NCBI RefSeq assembly: GCF_905171765.1
Contig: NC_053397.1
Span: 8,375,677 to 8,439,676 of the forward strand
Origin: Bufo bufo
Taxonomy: Eukaryota > Chordata > Amphibia > Anura > Bufonidae
Direction: 5' to 3'
DNA length: 64,000 nucleotides
Positions 63,001 to 64,000 of the stretch are shown piece after piece. A program made the translations under genes and the position numbers. The notes beneath the pieces were generated by a model that was given only the letters and a program-made list of their open reading frames with translations, was not told where the DNA came from and made no database searches. The first letter of the stretch is position 1, and each line of letters starts with the position of its first letter.

Positions 63001-63937
63001 CTGCTCGTTCTGTGAAGTGTCAGCTGTCACATGTAGAGCTGCTTACACAGAGCCCTGCACCTATCAATAGCCACATATCCAAACACAGCTCCTCACCATT
63101 TTAAAGATCTCTGCTTGTTGTCAGTGAAAGGTAACCTTCTTACTTAGATCCAAGAGGGTGAAAACAAAATTCTTCCCACAGCCAGTGGTTGATTGCCTTG
63201 TGAGGTAAACACATCAGCAGCATTGATCTCCGTCCTGTTACAATGTATCAGTCTGGAGTCCAAGCTGTTTATATCACAGAGGATTGCCTAGATTGGATAC
63301 ATTTTTGAGAAATACTGGGCGAGGACGGGTTTTTGCTCCTGAATGTAAAAGTTTACATTCTCTGACAGCAAGCAGAAAACGTTGAGGAAATTAAAAAGTT
63401 AACCAAAAAGCTGAGAACTTCTCTTGTGTTCACGTTGTGCCCCGGAAAACGCCACGTTGTATATATCAAATCCTTATGTGTCTTCGCAGAGCTGGTCTAC
63501 GCCTGGATGTTTAATGAGCATCCGCCGTTCGTGCAGCAAGACAACCGCAGGTTCGTGTCACAAGTCACTGGGAATCTCTACATCGCCAAAGTGGAACCAC
63601 CTGACGCCGGAAATTACACCTGTGTGGTGACAAACATCGTGACGAACACCCGAAAGCTGGGGCCCAGCACACCGCTCACCCTCCGAACAGACGGTAGGTG
63701 GCGAGCGCCATCACTGCCTTTTATTCTTTTTCCTTTTTCTCTTTACGATTGCCACGTTTTGGCCGGATCTCCTAAGGTGTGACTTTTTGTGAATGGCGGT
63801 ATTGTGTCCTCAGCACCTCCTCTTCTCTCCACAGGAGTGATGGGGGAATATGAGCCGAAGATTGAGGTGCATTTTCCTGAATCTGTGGCCGCGGCGAAGG
63901 GCTCCACAGTGAAGCTGGAATGTTTTGCGCTGGGGAA
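11990..63937 (+). CDS. CNTN3: Contactin gene (CNTN3-like), 5' half; six exons, introns between
   Basis: Contactins are GPI-anchored neuronal cell-adhesion proteins with six Ig and four fibronectin-III domains. This window encodes about residues 1-252 of roughly 1,030. Joined exons give a signal peptide (about 1-18), Ig1 (Cys49 and Cys99, Trp61), Ig2 (Cys143 and Cys195, Trp156) and the opening of Ig3 (Cys248). NGT at 64-66 and NYT at 192-194 are possible N-glycosylation sites. All splice sites are GT-AG and all phases agree (1,2,1,1,1,2). By recall of the family, LQGPVF and IFP-x-x-SED near the N-terminus and [16 protein letters not shown] fit CNTN3 best, while NRRFVSQ and GNLYIAKVE also fit CNTN4 and CNTN6. 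The family is near certain; the paralogue is a best guess. The remaining exons lie to the right. Confidence 0.85.
12042..12314. other. Start of contactin intron 1, unique
   Basis: This short unique stretch between the exon 1 donor and the first intronic minisatellite holds no other feature that I can support. Confidence 0.6.
12315..15728. repeat. Minisatellite of 37-bp and 33-bp units, ~3.4 kb
   Basis: The core tgctggaaatcctctctgta is followed by tacactgactgcgcatg in the 37-bp form, or by a form lacking four bases in the 33-bp type (tacactgagcatg). Over 90 units run head to tail. Superimposed is a higher-order duplication: the pattern of variant units from about 13560 to 14315 is repeated 868 bp further on, at about 14428 to 15183, with very few differences. 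Open frames up to 985 codons on the minus strand result from the unit lacking stops and are not genes. Confidence 0.95.
15884..16229. mobile_element. Harbinger-like palindromic MITE, copy D
   Basis: The left end gggctcatgcacacgagc is mirrored by cactcatgtgaataagccc at the right end, followed by TAA. The interior has the family blocks atgcggacccattgacttga and aaaaaataggacgtgttcta. There is no coding capacity. Confidence 0.65.
16232..17035. other. Unique intron 1 sequence, no gene seen
   Basis: No transposon end, exon or motif was recognised. A short tttaaagggccactatagt phrase before the array is common in frog intergenic sequence but is not assignable. Confidence 0.4.
17036..19171 (+). repeat. 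35-bp minisatellite, forward orientation, left block
   Basis: The unit begins gcagtattatagtagttata and continues ttcttgtacatagga; some copies carry an extra g (36 bp). About 60 copies run without interruption until the gypsy LTR at 19172. The same array resumes at 24545, showing that the retrotransposon inserted into it. Variant units from about 18009 onward reappear after the element, showing a higher-order duplication of about 1,158 bp once the insert is subtracted. Confidence 0.97.
19167..19171. other. Target-site duplication of the gypsy element, left copy
   Basis: The 5-bp atatt occurs here and again at 24545-24549, directly outside the two LTRs. Removing the element and one copy restores a perfect 35-bp array unit. 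Confidence 0.9.
19172..19697 (-). repeat. 3' LTR of the gypsy element, 526 bp
   Basis: In element sense it begins TGTCATGG and ends CCGTGACA. It carries five copies of a 35-bp internal tandem repeat (gggtagtcagacgaagccag onward, about 19316-19490); the 5' LTR has four. It contains the same TATA box and putative start-site block as the 5' LTR, and an AATAAA signal on the minus strand near 19227. Confidence 0.92.
19698..19708 (-). other. Polypurine tract of the gypsy element
   Basis: In element sense the sequence GGGGGAGGTAC directly precedes the 3' LTR and directly follows the polyprotein TGA stop. A purine run here is where plus-strand DNA synthesis is expected to begin. Confidence 0.8.
19709..24040 (-). 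CDS. Gag-Pol polyprotein with chromodomain, 1443 aa, intact
   Basis: A single frame encodes Gag and Pol without a frameshift, as in the Tf1/sushi group. In order: Gag capsid (about 85-250), a CCHC zinc knuckle (C-x2-C-x4-H-x4-C, about 311-324), aspartic protease with DSGAGG (about 377), reverse transcriptase with LPV/MPFGL and catalytic YLDD (about 685), RNase H (D near 834, E near 878, D near 905), integrase HHCC (H near 1020 and 1027, C near 1057 and 1060), integrase DDE (D near 1090 and 1150, E near 1186, spaced about 35) and a chromodomain (about 1376-1430). Chromodomains of this group can steer integration to methylated-histone chromatin. All catalytic residues that I looked for are present. 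The start is the only early ATG after the 5' LTR. Confidence 0.95.
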   Translation of the reverse strand: MNSDGTGPSSLPTLVARLDQQDHLLGRFAVALQTLLERTAHFAPVADGSVVAPGLAPTAAPVVAPESTPTPVVAPAVFRGMTGSAPLPQRFGGEPTQCRGFLNQVGIYFELLPHAFPTERSKVGFLISLLSDKALAWASPLWENNNPVVAEFSGFVASLRKVFDVPARAASAAKLLMSIRQGSRSVAEYAIEFRTLAAEVGWNNEALVAAFSHGLSDALKDEVAAKDLPVELESLISFLILIDTRLRERPSFKENLRRSSNRLVPTFAVPPVPPSPPTPPGDDLSGGEPMQLGFARLSEGERALRRREGRCMYCGLGGHFRLACPNRPGNARTLRSCRGQILGGVSSSPVSCVDKPLITVVLSWVGGSVTTQALVDSGAGGLFIDSVFAAANSIPLQARGSPLALEAIDGRPLLPPHVTHETLPVGIAIGAVHRESVCLQVISSPHYSVVLGYPWLQKHNPTFDWRSVEILSWSPQCGASCIHGSVKLLCTSSDSLLPPEYEEYHDVFDKVRAVALPPHRPYDCAIELQSGAVPPRGKVYPLSVAENEAMEEYVREALSRGHIRKSSSPAGAGFFFVKKKGGELRPCIDYRGLNHITIKNAYPIPLISELFDRLKGATVFTKLDLRAAYNLVRIKAGDEWKTAFNTRTGHYESLVMPFGLCNAPAVFQEFINDVFRDLLQQCVVVYLDDILVYSESMEAHILDVRRVLQRLRENKLFGKLEKCEFHRSQVTFLGYIISAEGFSMDPEKVSAVLQWPQPSGLRSLQRFLGFANYYRKFIRDFSMLAKPLTDLTRKGSNSQVWPLEAIRAFEALKSAFVSAPILSHPNPGLPFVLEVDASETGVGALLSQRRTPEGPLLPCGFYSRKLSSAECNYQIGDRELLAIVQALKEWRHLLEGSVVPVLILTDHKNLTYLSEAKRLTPRQARWALFLSRFNYVVSYLPGSKNIRADALSRQYSELSREESIPTSVIPPNHILAAIRTSLTSPLGEQILAAQSGAPSGRPNGRCFVPEELRTRLLRTYHNSKTAGHPGKNQLSWAVSRLFWWPSLRSDIAAYVAACSVCAQSKSPRHLPLGLLQPIATGERPWSHLGMDFIVDLPASRGHTVILMIVDRFSKMCHCVPLKKLPSAQELATIFAREVFRLHGLPKEIVSDRGSQFVSRFWRAFCSQLGIHLSFSSAYHPQSNGAAERSNQALEQFLRCYVSDHQDNWVDLLPWAEFARNTAVNSSSGTSPFMANYGFQPAVLPEVFSPQDIPAVEDHLSVLRASWVQIQKSLEVSAQRQRFQADRRRAPAPSYQVGDRVWLSTRNLNLRVPTPKLAPRFVGPFRVLRRVNPVAYALALPPGMRISNVFHVSLLKPLVCNRFTSSVPRPRPVQVGNREEYEVSNILDSRLVRGRLQFLVHWRGYGPEERSWVPSADVHAPALLRAFHARFPQKPFCAPRRRGP
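24042..24051 (-). promoter_or_regulatory. Putative self-priming primer-binding site
   Basis: In element sense this reads AGGACCAAGC, two bases after the 5' LTR and just before the polyprotein ATG. It does not begin with TGG, so it does not look like a tRNA-primed site. It is exactly complementary over 10 nt to GCTTGGTCCT in the LTR (plus-strand 24371-24380), which lies where the transcript should begin. That is the Tf1 self-priming arrangement. Confidence 0.75.
24054..24544 (-). repeat. 5' LTR of the gypsy element, 491 bp
   Basis: It matches the other LTR except that it has four instead of five copies of the internal 35-bp repeat, which accounts for the whole 35-bp length difference. It has TG and CA ends. 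It contains the TATA box and predicted transcription start that would drive the element. Confidence 0.92.
24371..24413 (-). promoter_or_regulatory. Gypsy LTR core promoter: TATA box and predicted RNA 5' end
   Basis: In element sense a TATATATA run (plus-strand 24405-24413) is followed about 30 bases later by GCTTGGTCCT (24371-24380). That is the usual TATA-to-start distance, so the RNA should start at or within a base or two of this block, which is also the complement of the primer site at 24042-24051. Confidence 0.7.
24545..27338 (+). repeat. 35-bp minisatellite, forward orientation, right block
   Basis: This continues the array at 17036-19171 after the gypsy insertion, starting in the exact phase left by the interruption. 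The first ~1.1 kb duplicates the variant pattern of 18009-19171 (for example tacgaacagt at 18621 and 25157). Toward the right edge units diverge (tatatagatggcag, aactaggagg), as expected at an array border. Confidence 0.97.
27339..28189. other. Unique intron 1 sequence; possible conserved noncoding element
   Basis: No gene seen. Positions 27730-27880 read like a noncoding regulatory element, with gggcttaattaatcgccg and aatattacatgggtg, AT-rich homeodomain-like cores in otherwise non-repetitive sequence. Conservation cannot be judged here. Confidence 0.25.
28190..28344. mobile_element. Harbinger-like MITE, copy E, left-truncated
   Basis: It contains gggacaaggataggactttt and ttccgcaaaatacgtaatgc, then ends ggtcttgtgcatgagccc followed by TAA. 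It is the right half of the family seen at 10349, 32112 and 34853. Confidence 0.65.
28575..28850. mobile_element. Fold-back (MITE-like) element, ~276 bp
   Basis: The left arm from agtataaatatgtggcccac through tcatgatccag is mirrored by the right arm from ctggatcatgaaaatcac through gtgtgccgcatatttatact. Arms of about 75 to 90 bp pair with small mismatches around a central ccgaaaagtctggctcatat loop. There is no coding capacity; superfamily unknown and no clear target duplication. Confidence 0.65.
28851..30795. other. Unique intron 1 sequence, no gene seen
   Basis: Only short chance open frames occur. A G-run lies near 30285. I see no credible exon with matching splice sites and no repeat termini. 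Confidence 0.4.
30796..31015. mobile_element. MITE relic with tctgcttgctgtcagtgaat terminus
   Basis: The left end tctgcttgctgtcagtgaat is shared with elements at 39800 and 63110, and cctgtccagatactttgtta resembles their interiors. The inverted right end is not preserved. The sequence from 31020 to 31200 (tgcctgaggcaaaaactgaa) may be another old dispersed repeat. Confidence 0.45.
31201..32108. other. Unique intron 1 sequence; possible conserved noncoding element
   Basis: No gene seen. Positions 31505-31870 are AT-rich, complex, and contain ataaattttaatcaagaa, gtgaattaataagatac and gatgattattaatgcac, reminiscent of developmental enhancers. This is an impression from motif content only. Confidence 0.25.
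32112..32406. mobile_element. Harbinger-like palindromic MITE, copy F, with TTA duplication
   Basis: It starts gggctcatgtgcacgaccgt and ends acggtcctgtgcatgggctc, an inverted pair. TTA flanks both ends (32109-32111 and 32407-32409), the PIF/Harbinger-type 3-bp duplication. It contains paired gcggtccgcaaattgcgg blocks. Confidence 0.75.
32453..32599. mobile_element. hAT-type MITE, 147 bp, with perfect 8-bp target duplication
   Basis: Arms of about 59 bp (caggcatggccaacctgagg onward, mirrored by ttaggttggccatccctg) pair with each other. The 8-bp ctataggg flanks both ends (32445-32452 and 32600-32607). It is the same family as 11385-11526, sharing the ctccagctgt and aactcccagcatgc blocks. Confidence 0.88.
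32767..33650 (-). pseudogene. 5'-truncated CR1/L2-like LINE, reverse-transcriptase C-terminus
   Basis: On the minus strand this frame encodes the end of a non-LTR retrotransposon ORF2. Recognisable parts are [42 protein letters not shown] and [12 protein letters not shown], typical of the region after the catalytic motif in CR1/L2 elements. The frame stays open to the stop at 32858. The 3' end has ttctatgtttctatgt near 32767, a short-repeat tail of the CR1/L2 kind. The catalytic YADD part is absent, so this is a dead 3' fragment. The left protein boundary, near the stretch just before [11 protein letters not shown], is uncertain. Confidence 0.8.
33777..34085 (-). other. Unidentified open frame, ~100 codons
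   Basis: The minus strand is open from about 34085 to a TAG at 33777-33779 and reads as plausible protein ([17 protein letters not shown], later [16 protein letters not shown]). I do not recognise the family. It abuts the LINE fragment and could be a remnant of another transposon. It has no clear start, splice sites or neighbours supporting a host gene. Confidence 0.25.
34100..34340. promoter_or_regulatory. Candidate conserved noncoding element in intron 1
   Basis: The block is AT-rich, unique, and dense in homeodomain-like and POU-like words: ttagtttgtaattag, catttacatatccaattaat, tcattaattgacatttgcat. The last includes the octamer ATTTGCAT. This composition is typical of developmental enhancers in neuronal adhesion-gene introns, but there is no conservation evidence here. 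Confidence 0.3.
34341..34772. other. Intron 1 sequence with degenerate array units at the right
   Basis: Positions 34640-34769 contain decayed copies of the atcatacaatgtagc repeat whose main array starts at about 35330. This suggests that the array once spanned this point before the nested MITEs inserted. The rest is unique. Confidence 0.45.
34773..35324. mobile_element. Outer MITE of a nested pair, TAA target duplication
   Basis: The left end agcctcatccacacgtcagt, continuing gtttggtcagtgatt, is mirrored by aatcactgaccaaacactga with gtgtgaatgaggca at the right. TAA flanks both sides (34770-34772 and 35325-35327). The element is interrupted by a second MITE at 34853-35219. Its own length without the guest is about 180 bp. 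Confidence 0.75.
34853..35219. mobile_element. Inner Harbinger-like palindromic MITE, copy G
   Basis: It begins ggcctcatgcacacgaacgt and ends acgttcgtgtgcaggaggca, near-perfect inverted termini. TAA flanks both sides (34850-34852 and 35220-35222). This is the best preserved member of the family, with matching blocks such as cacttcaatgggtccgc on one arm and cattaaagtgaatgggtccg on the other. Confidence 0.8.
35325..36400. repeat. 28-bp minisatellite with shorter variants
   Basis: The unit gtgtcaccagatcatacaat followed by gtagcaga is repeated about 27 times between 35340 and 36110. It is mixed with a 26-bp form lacking ga and a 17-bp form consisting of atcatacaatgtagcac or agcag. Units decay through 36400. 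Confidence 0.92.
36401..37445. other. Unique intron 1 sequence; possible conserved noncoding element
   Basis: No gene seen. Positions 36825-37095 are complex unique sequence with tattcattaattcagcagg, cttttgcatatttattggg and ggtgctgataacagcacc. They read like a conserved noncoding element, but this is untested. Confidence 0.28.
37446..39198. repeat. 62-bp minisatellite, about 28 copies
   Basis: The unit joins ccccaagagcctaccatcta, atctccatgcttcatacaat and gtatcacactcatcatccct. Copies are near identical with a few point variants (ttcat or tttat, cacac or cgcac). The array ends about 175 bp before exon 2, close to its 3' splice site and branch region. Confidence 0.95.
39375..39501 (+). CDS. CNTN3: Contactin exon 2: first half of Ig1
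   Basis: The acceptor ccccacag precedes 39375 and the donor is CG|gtaggt at 39502. Length 127, entering in phase 1 and leaving in phase 2. It encodes residues 18-60, including LQGPVF, the IFP strand and Cys49 of the Ig1 disulfide. Confidence 0.92.
39502..40102. other. Contactin intron 2, 601 bp, containing a MITE
   Basis: GT-AG intron. Apart from the inverted-repeat element at 39800-40011 I see nothing in it. Confidence 0.7.
39800..40011. mobile_element. MITE with tctgcttgctgtt-type termini, ~212 bp
   Basis: The left end tctgcttgctgttaataaat is mirrored by tccactgacagctatcagag at the right. The interior shares gatacattgtaaca-like words with the element at 63110-63376. There is no coding capacity. 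Confidence 0.55.
40103..40278 (+). CDS. CNTN3: Contactin exon 3: second half of Ig1
   Basis: The acceptor gtttgcag precedes 40103 and the donor is T|gtgagt at 40279. Length 176, phase 2 in, phase 1 out. It encodes residues 60-118: the Ig1 core Trp61, the NGT glycosylation site at 64-66 and the D-x-G-x-F-x-C motif ending at Cys99. Exons 2 and 3 together are 303 nt, a symmetrical phase-1 unit holding one Ig domain. Confidence 0.93.
40279..41189. other. Start of contactin intron 3; possible conserved patch
   Basis: No further gene. Positions 40745-40835 include ggcggtaattgaataatcag and ggccaattaattaggagaca, homeodomain-like cores in unique sequence, a weak enhancer candidate. Confidence 0.3.
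41190..44950. repeat. Second 35-bp minisatellite, unrelated sequence, ~107 copies
   Basis: The unit joins cagacgtcctgtatgagcgc and agtgcacagagacag, with a 34-bp form (cagagtcctg). A higher-order duplication of about 874 bp (25 units) is visible: cagatgtcc at 42824 and 43698, and tgtagtatgag at 43177 and 44051. All three minus-strand frames are open for 1,230 to 1,290 codons because the unit has no stop in any of them. These are not genes. Confidence 0.96.
44951..45499. other. Unique intron 3 sequence, no gene seen
   Basis: A 10-base G run lies near 45060. A 68-codon minus-strand frame at 45071-45277 looks protein-like but has no supporting signals. Confidence 0.4.
45500..48013 (-). repeat. 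35-bp minisatellite, inverted orientation, left block
   Basis: The unit aagaatataactactataat followed by actgctcctatgtac is the exact reverse complement of the array at 17036-27338. About 71 copies lie here before the first LINE. A higher-order duplication of about 1,163 bp is visible: ctatttacaag at 46228 and 47391, gctcatatg at 46294 and 47457, ctcttatg at 46541 and 47704. Confidence 0.97.
48113..49177 (+). CDS. LINE copy 1 ORF1 protein, 354 aa
   Basis: This is an L1-type ORF1 nucleic-acid-binding protein. A basic, serine-rich N-terminus (1-75) is followed by a heptad-like coiled coil (about 78-148), an RRM-like domain opened by [17 protein letters not shown] (about 148-240) and a basic C-terminal domain (about 240-310, with [11 protein letters not shown] and FRWLYPFGL). 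Such proteins coat LINE RNA as trimers. An open frame extends further upstream into the array, but ATG at 48113 gives exactly the same length and N-terminus as copy 2. Confidence 0.9.
   Translation: MGKPGREKNRGSSESTPRRSKQPEMEKFLRKTSRFTAQKGSNMATSAAQDSDAGELSDAGSGSDASDKRPRDPPLSERTLRRVLESALSPLKQDLSDIKDDMKHLGQRVVALEATQEAILTYESKASEVMASHKALLNDAFLKLEDQENRSRRRNIRIRGLPESFAAEALPTVARELFSKLLDPDRAAGIVVERIHRALRPRPKPQEPPRDVICGLLSYVDTAAILKSQREMEVLEYENTPIQMFQDIAPSTLAKRRLLKPLLDILRKTSTPFRWLYPFGLAISRNGKLLTVRSPADLESVWRSLDVPPMEIPSWLPADQDGALPIPPRVTAWQTASAGKSDRSGRSRMDRDPT
49178..49757 (+). other. LINE copy 1 inter-ORF spacer with conserved hairpin
   Basis: This is 580 bp of noncoding sequence. It contains ggtgctttacttgccccctc followed by a small stem-loop at 49528-49549, both conserved in copy 2 at 57240-57284 although the surrounding spacer has diverged widely. 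Confidence 0.6.
49758..53543 (+). CDS. LINE copy 1 ORF2: endonuclease-reverse transcriptase, 1261 aa
   Basis: The APE-type endonuclease (about 1-235) has SLNAHGL, QETHF (E39), NLYAPN, GGDFNV (D141, N143) and SDHAPV (D228, H229). The reverse transcriptase (about 460-760) has [43 protein letters not shown] and catalytic FADD (about 706-709). A CCHC knuckle near the C-terminus is C-x2-C-x8-H-x4-C (about 1136-1153), as in L1/Tx1. These activities nick the target and copy the RNA in place. The ATG at 49758 is chosen because it aligns with copy 2; an ATG four codons earlier is also possible. No lesion seen. Confidence 0.93.
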   Translation: MSSIVVASLNAHGLNEPCKRSQTLSLLLKDKVSVAFLQETHFRTGKIPRLPPKKFVQWFHSTHDSTSRGVSIAVHKCLPFKHSAISADPEGRYIFIKGLLGESPVTFANLYAPNKGQVPWLVQTLAALSSFSEGLLVLGGDFNVALEPAVDTSVGRPSVSYKLLKRLKISLRKLKVLDIWRALNPNGRDYTFYSHAKLSFHRLDYIFLSSSHMRNVSGARIGNITLSDHAPVIVNFSLSGPQRKERLWRLNDTLILDPRHADKLKASISEFFTHNDTPESPPSPSILWESHKVVLRGELIALGAFVKKQRTLALDALLATISRLESSHKESRAISTLAELTEARTKLKNLLNVTSAKLVLRSRFKAYAHGDRGNRLMSAIAKKQFSDSFVSSIKDSKGKIHKSTPDVAKAFCAFYEALYNLPSPNGTTPGDLSEATDKFLQSLDLPSVSPSKTSLLTKPISDSEVRKVLMSIPSGKSPGPDGFSIAYYKSFQDVLIPRFRNLCNYLLTGGSLAPHSLMAHITVLHKENKDPTCCSNYRPISLLNNDVKWWAKILATRLQDVLPDIVHEEQVGFVHGRQGSENTVRLLHLVNWARKSSKPLVLVSTDAEKAFDRVSWLFMSRTLSKFGLPDQFISAVNTLYSAPSAMVKVNGALSPPFRITNGTRQGCPLSPALFVLVMETLLCKIRSDPVIRGLQIGSQTHVTAAFADDLLVMTSNPAEALPKLLNTFEDFGFVSNFKINYGKSMALNISCHQSIVNSLKRSTPFTWASRDITFLGTHVSANIQDLASLNYAPLLQEVRTHLQNLKLPFVSWIGRKNYLKAFILPKFLYLLQAIPIWLPNLYFSEVRRVFTRFLWNGKSPRIAYSVLTRDKKFGGFGMPDVKSYYTAVQLCRCVSTLTCKSSSLCSRLESVLLTNQDQLTLWGVRPFSANHYASSPVWKGMLVEWSKMVKSQQFSFPNPCMPLKLLQSYIHPSVSSPSGIWSRLAGLSLRDVLLPDGSLQWDFITDRPEIKTAPFFHLADFKRDTKLCVGTFVSNSSPSWLEKKVLAPRPPLRPLSQMYKEMLTFLPPELGYLTSWERELSITLTEPERAFVLAHSHGFGRCVRVQENSFKLLSRWYKTPEFLHKINPEVPEVCWRCGIETGSLSHIWWFCHKIQPFWKLIESMINSVCKTTVTLDAKLILLWCPNSTITPAKNNLPTMLITAARLLVPFLWKNDSPPNLDMWTDKVDQIYRFEKLAHWETNSRHCFLKIWSPWKSHRNFT
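53756..55854 (-). repeat. 35-bp minisatellite, inverted orientation, middle block
   Basis: About 60 units lie between the two LINEs, in the same phase and orientation as on either side. Units with ctcctctgtac and tatgtgcaag variants are enriched here. Confidence 0.97.
55954..57018 (+). CDS. LINE copy 2 ORF1 protein, 354 aa
   Basis: It has the same length and domain order as copy 1 ORF1: basic N-terminus, coiled coil, RRM-like domain after [17 protein letters not shown], and C-terminal domain with [20 protein letters not shown]. Substitutions are scattered and mostly conservative, with no frameshift or stop. This is the pattern expected if both lineages were under selection before insertion. 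Confidence 0.9.
   Translation: MGKTGKDKSRGSSETTPLHSKQPEMEKFLRKTPRLAVQRGPNMAASITHDSDAGDLSDAGSGSDISDRRPRDPPLSERTLKRVLDSALSPLKQGLSDIKDDLKHLGQRVVSLESAQEDIMAYESKTADVLATHKALLNEAYLKLEDQENRSRRRNIRIRGLPESHAVEALPSVAREIFSSLLGAERAAVIVIERIHRALRPRPKPQEPPRDVICGLLSFVDTAALLQKQRESEALEYEHAPIQMFQDLAPSTLAKRRLLRPLLDVLKKSAIPFRWLYPFGLAISRNGKLLTVRSPQDLASVWEALGVPPVDIPSWLPADQDGPLPAPPRVANWQKVSAGKSDRLGSGRMDKSPT
57019..57489 (+). other. LINE copy 2 inter-ORF spacer with conserved hairpin
   Basis: This is 471 bp, about 110 bp shorter than in copy 1. It holds the conserved ggtgctttacttgccccctc block and a stem-loop at 57263-57284 (cagctc, 10-base loop, gagctg). Confidence 0.6.
57490..61275 (+). CDS. LINE copy 2 ORF2: endonuclease-reverse transcriptase, 1261 aa
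   Basis: It is the same length as copy 1 ORF2 and about four-fifths identical in protein by eye. The endonuclease motifs (QETHF, NLYAPN, GGDFNV, SDHAPV), the RT motifs ([38 protein letters not shown]) and the C-terminal CCHC ([18 protein letters not shown]) are all present. The frame is unbroken. Both copies may be competent, though expression is unknown. Confidence 0.93.
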   Translation: MASIVVASLNVHGLNEPCKRSQTLSLLLRDKVSVAFLQETHFKSGKVPNLPPRKFAQWFHSTYSTASRGVSVAVHRSLPFKHSATAVDPEGRYLFVKGVLGESPVTFANLYAPNRGQVPWLVQTLSLLSSFTEGLLVLGGDFNVALDPAIDTSTGRPSVSYRLLRRLKISLKKLKVLDVWRSLNPNGRDFSYYSHAKTSFHRLDYLFLSESHLRNVSGARIGPITLSDHAPVIIHFSLSDPQKKERLWRLNDTLILDPVHASKIKASISEFFTLNDTPDSPPSPSILWESHKVVLRGELIALGAYVKKQRTQALDALLTKIARLESSHKESQALHTLAELTDARTHLKNMLNVTSAKLVLRSRFKAYAHGNRGNGLMSAIVKKQFSDSFVSSIKDPNGKVHKSTPDIAKAFCTFYEALYNLPPPNGDTPGVLSDATDKFLQSLDLPSISQTKAAHLTRPVTDSEIHKVLRSIPSGKSPGPDGFPIIYYKSFQDILIPRFKNLCNYLLSGGSLAPHSLMAHITVLHKENKDPTCCSNYRPISLLNTDVKWWAKILATRLQDVLPDIVHGEQVGFVHGRQGSENTIRLLHLIHRAKKSVKPLVLVSTDAEKAFDRVSWQFMSRALARFGLSDQFIAAIYTLYSAPSAVVKVNGTLSPPFRITNGTRQGCPLSPALFVLVMETLLCKIRADPDIKGLQVGAGTHVTAAFADDLLVIISNPREALPKLLNIFENFGFVSNFKINYGKSMALNISCSQAVINTLKRDTPFVWASRDITFLGTRISANIHELASLNYTPLLQSVRTHLQTLKLPFVSWVGRKNYLKTFILPKFLYLLQALPIWLPNSYFAEVRRVFTRFLWNGKSPRIAYSVLTRDKKLGGFGMPDVKVYYTAVQLCRCVAAMSRQSNSPCSRLESALLTNQDQLTLWGVRAFSANHYASSLVWKGMLVEWSKMVQSQTFNFPNPGMPLQLLQNYLHPSILSPSGIWPRLAGKFLRDVLLPDGSLNLDLLLGLPEVKTAPFFHLADFKRDITGGVRSLPVNSSLSWLEKKVMATKPATRPLSQMYKEILSSLPPELRFLTSWERELSLCLTEPERAFILAHSHGFNRCVRIQENSFKLLSRWYKTPEFLHKLNPEVPEACWRCGLEIGSLSHIWWSCRKIQTFWKSIEPLINQICNSRIVLDAKLILLWCPNTTLTPAKDNLPTMLLTAAKLLIPFLWKTDSPPTTLMWIDKVDQIYRFEELAHWETNSRSRFLKLWSPWKTYRNFA
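61511..62633 (-). repeat. 35-bp minisatellite, inverted orientation, right block
   Basis: About 32 units follow LINE copy 2. A block with agactataactactataata is repeated (62219 and 62466), showing local duplication of about 247 bp. The array ends with the diverged unit ataagattgcctcccacag, about 225 bp before exon 4. Confidence 0.96.
62859..62954 (+). CDS. CNTN3: Contactin exon 4: first half of Ig2
   Basis: The acceptor tttcctgcag precedes 62859 and the donor is GGAG|gtgatt at 62955. Length 96, phase 1 in and out. It encodes residues 119-150, with [17 protein letters not shown] and Cys143 of Ig2, strongly conserved in contactins 3, 4 and 6. Confidence 0.93.
63110..63376. mobile_element. MITE with tctgcttg-type termini, 267 bp
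   Basis: The left end tctgcttgttgtcagtgaaa is mirrored by attctctgacagcaagcaga at the right. It lies inside the short intron 4 (62955-63489), filling about half of it. It shares its family with 39800-40011. Confidence 0.7.
63490..63693 (+). CDS. CNTN3: Contactin exon 5: second half of Ig2
   Basis: The acceptor cttcgcag precedes 63490 and the donor is ACG|gtaggt at 63694. Length 204, phase 1 in and out. It encodes residues 151-218: YAW (Trp156), [16 protein letters not shown], the D-x-G-x-Y-x-C motif ending at Cys195 and the NYT site. The FVQQD spacing matches CNTN3 and CNTN6 rather than the two-residue-shorter CNTN4. Confidence 0.94.
63835..63937 (+). CDS. CNTN3: Contactin exon 6: Ig2-Ig3 linker and start of Ig3
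   Basis: The acceptor ctctccacag precedes 63835 and the donor is GGGAA|gtgagt at 63938. Length 103, phase 1 in, phase 2 out. It encodes residues 219-252: [11 protein letters not shown] and [13 protein letters not shown] with Cys248. The [10 protein letters not shown] linker is nearly invariant in contactins. The next exon is outside the window. Confidence 0.94.
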
Positions 63938-64000
63938 GTGAGTCACAATGTAGCCAGTCTGTTCAATTTGGAAATGACAGGGTTACATTTTAAATCCTGG

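Overview
This window looks like nuclear DNA from an anuran amphibian, probably a neobatrachian frog or toad. The grounds are a vertebrate contactin gene split into small exons with GT-AG introns, vertebrate-type transposons (Tf1/sushi Ty3-gypsy, L1/Tx1-like LINEs, a Tc1 DD34E relic, DIRS-like and CR1/L2-like relics) and MITE families that I associate with frog genomes. The species call is inference. No RNA genes, CRISPR array or prokaryotic features were seen.

Host gene: one gene is recognisable, a contactin (closest to CNTN3 in my judgement) on the + strand. Six coding exons (11990-12041, 39375-39501, 40103-40278, 62859-62954, 63490-63693, 63835-63937) join in frame and encode about the first 252 residues: signal peptide, Ig1, Ig2 and the start of Ig3. 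The gene continues past the right edge. Introns 1 (27.3 kb) and 3 (22.6 kb) hold almost everything else.

Layout: 1-1500 is a decayed DIRS-like gag relic on the minus strand. 1775-2690 is a 92-bp minisatellite. 3262-6545 is a ~28/29-bp TATA-rich minisatellite. 6670-8060 is a Tc1-family transposon with a broken transposase. 8-11.9 kb is unique sequence with several MITEs. Exon 1 is followed at once by a 3.4-kb array of 37/33-bp units (12315-15728). 17036-27338 is a 35-bp minisatellite split by an intact 5.4-kb chromodomain Ty3-gypsy element (19172-24544). 27-37 kb is mostly unique, with MITEs, a LINE 3' fragment and a 28-bp array. 37446-39198 is a 62-bp array lying just before exon 2. 41190-44950 is a second, unrelated 35-bp array. 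45500-62630 is the first 35-bp minisatellite again but inverted, carrying two full-length, intact L1/Tx1-type LINEs (48014-53755 and 55855-61510).

Main points: tandem arrays make up roughly 40 percent of the window. The two LINEs are clearly diverged from each other, yet they sit in the same orientation at exactly the same base of the 35-bp monomer at both ends. This suggests a LINE lineage that targets this minisatellite. The gypsy element shows the hallmarks of self-primed reverse transcription. The two inverted arrays flank contactin exons 2-3 (the Ig1 domain) and could pair in the pre-mRNA.
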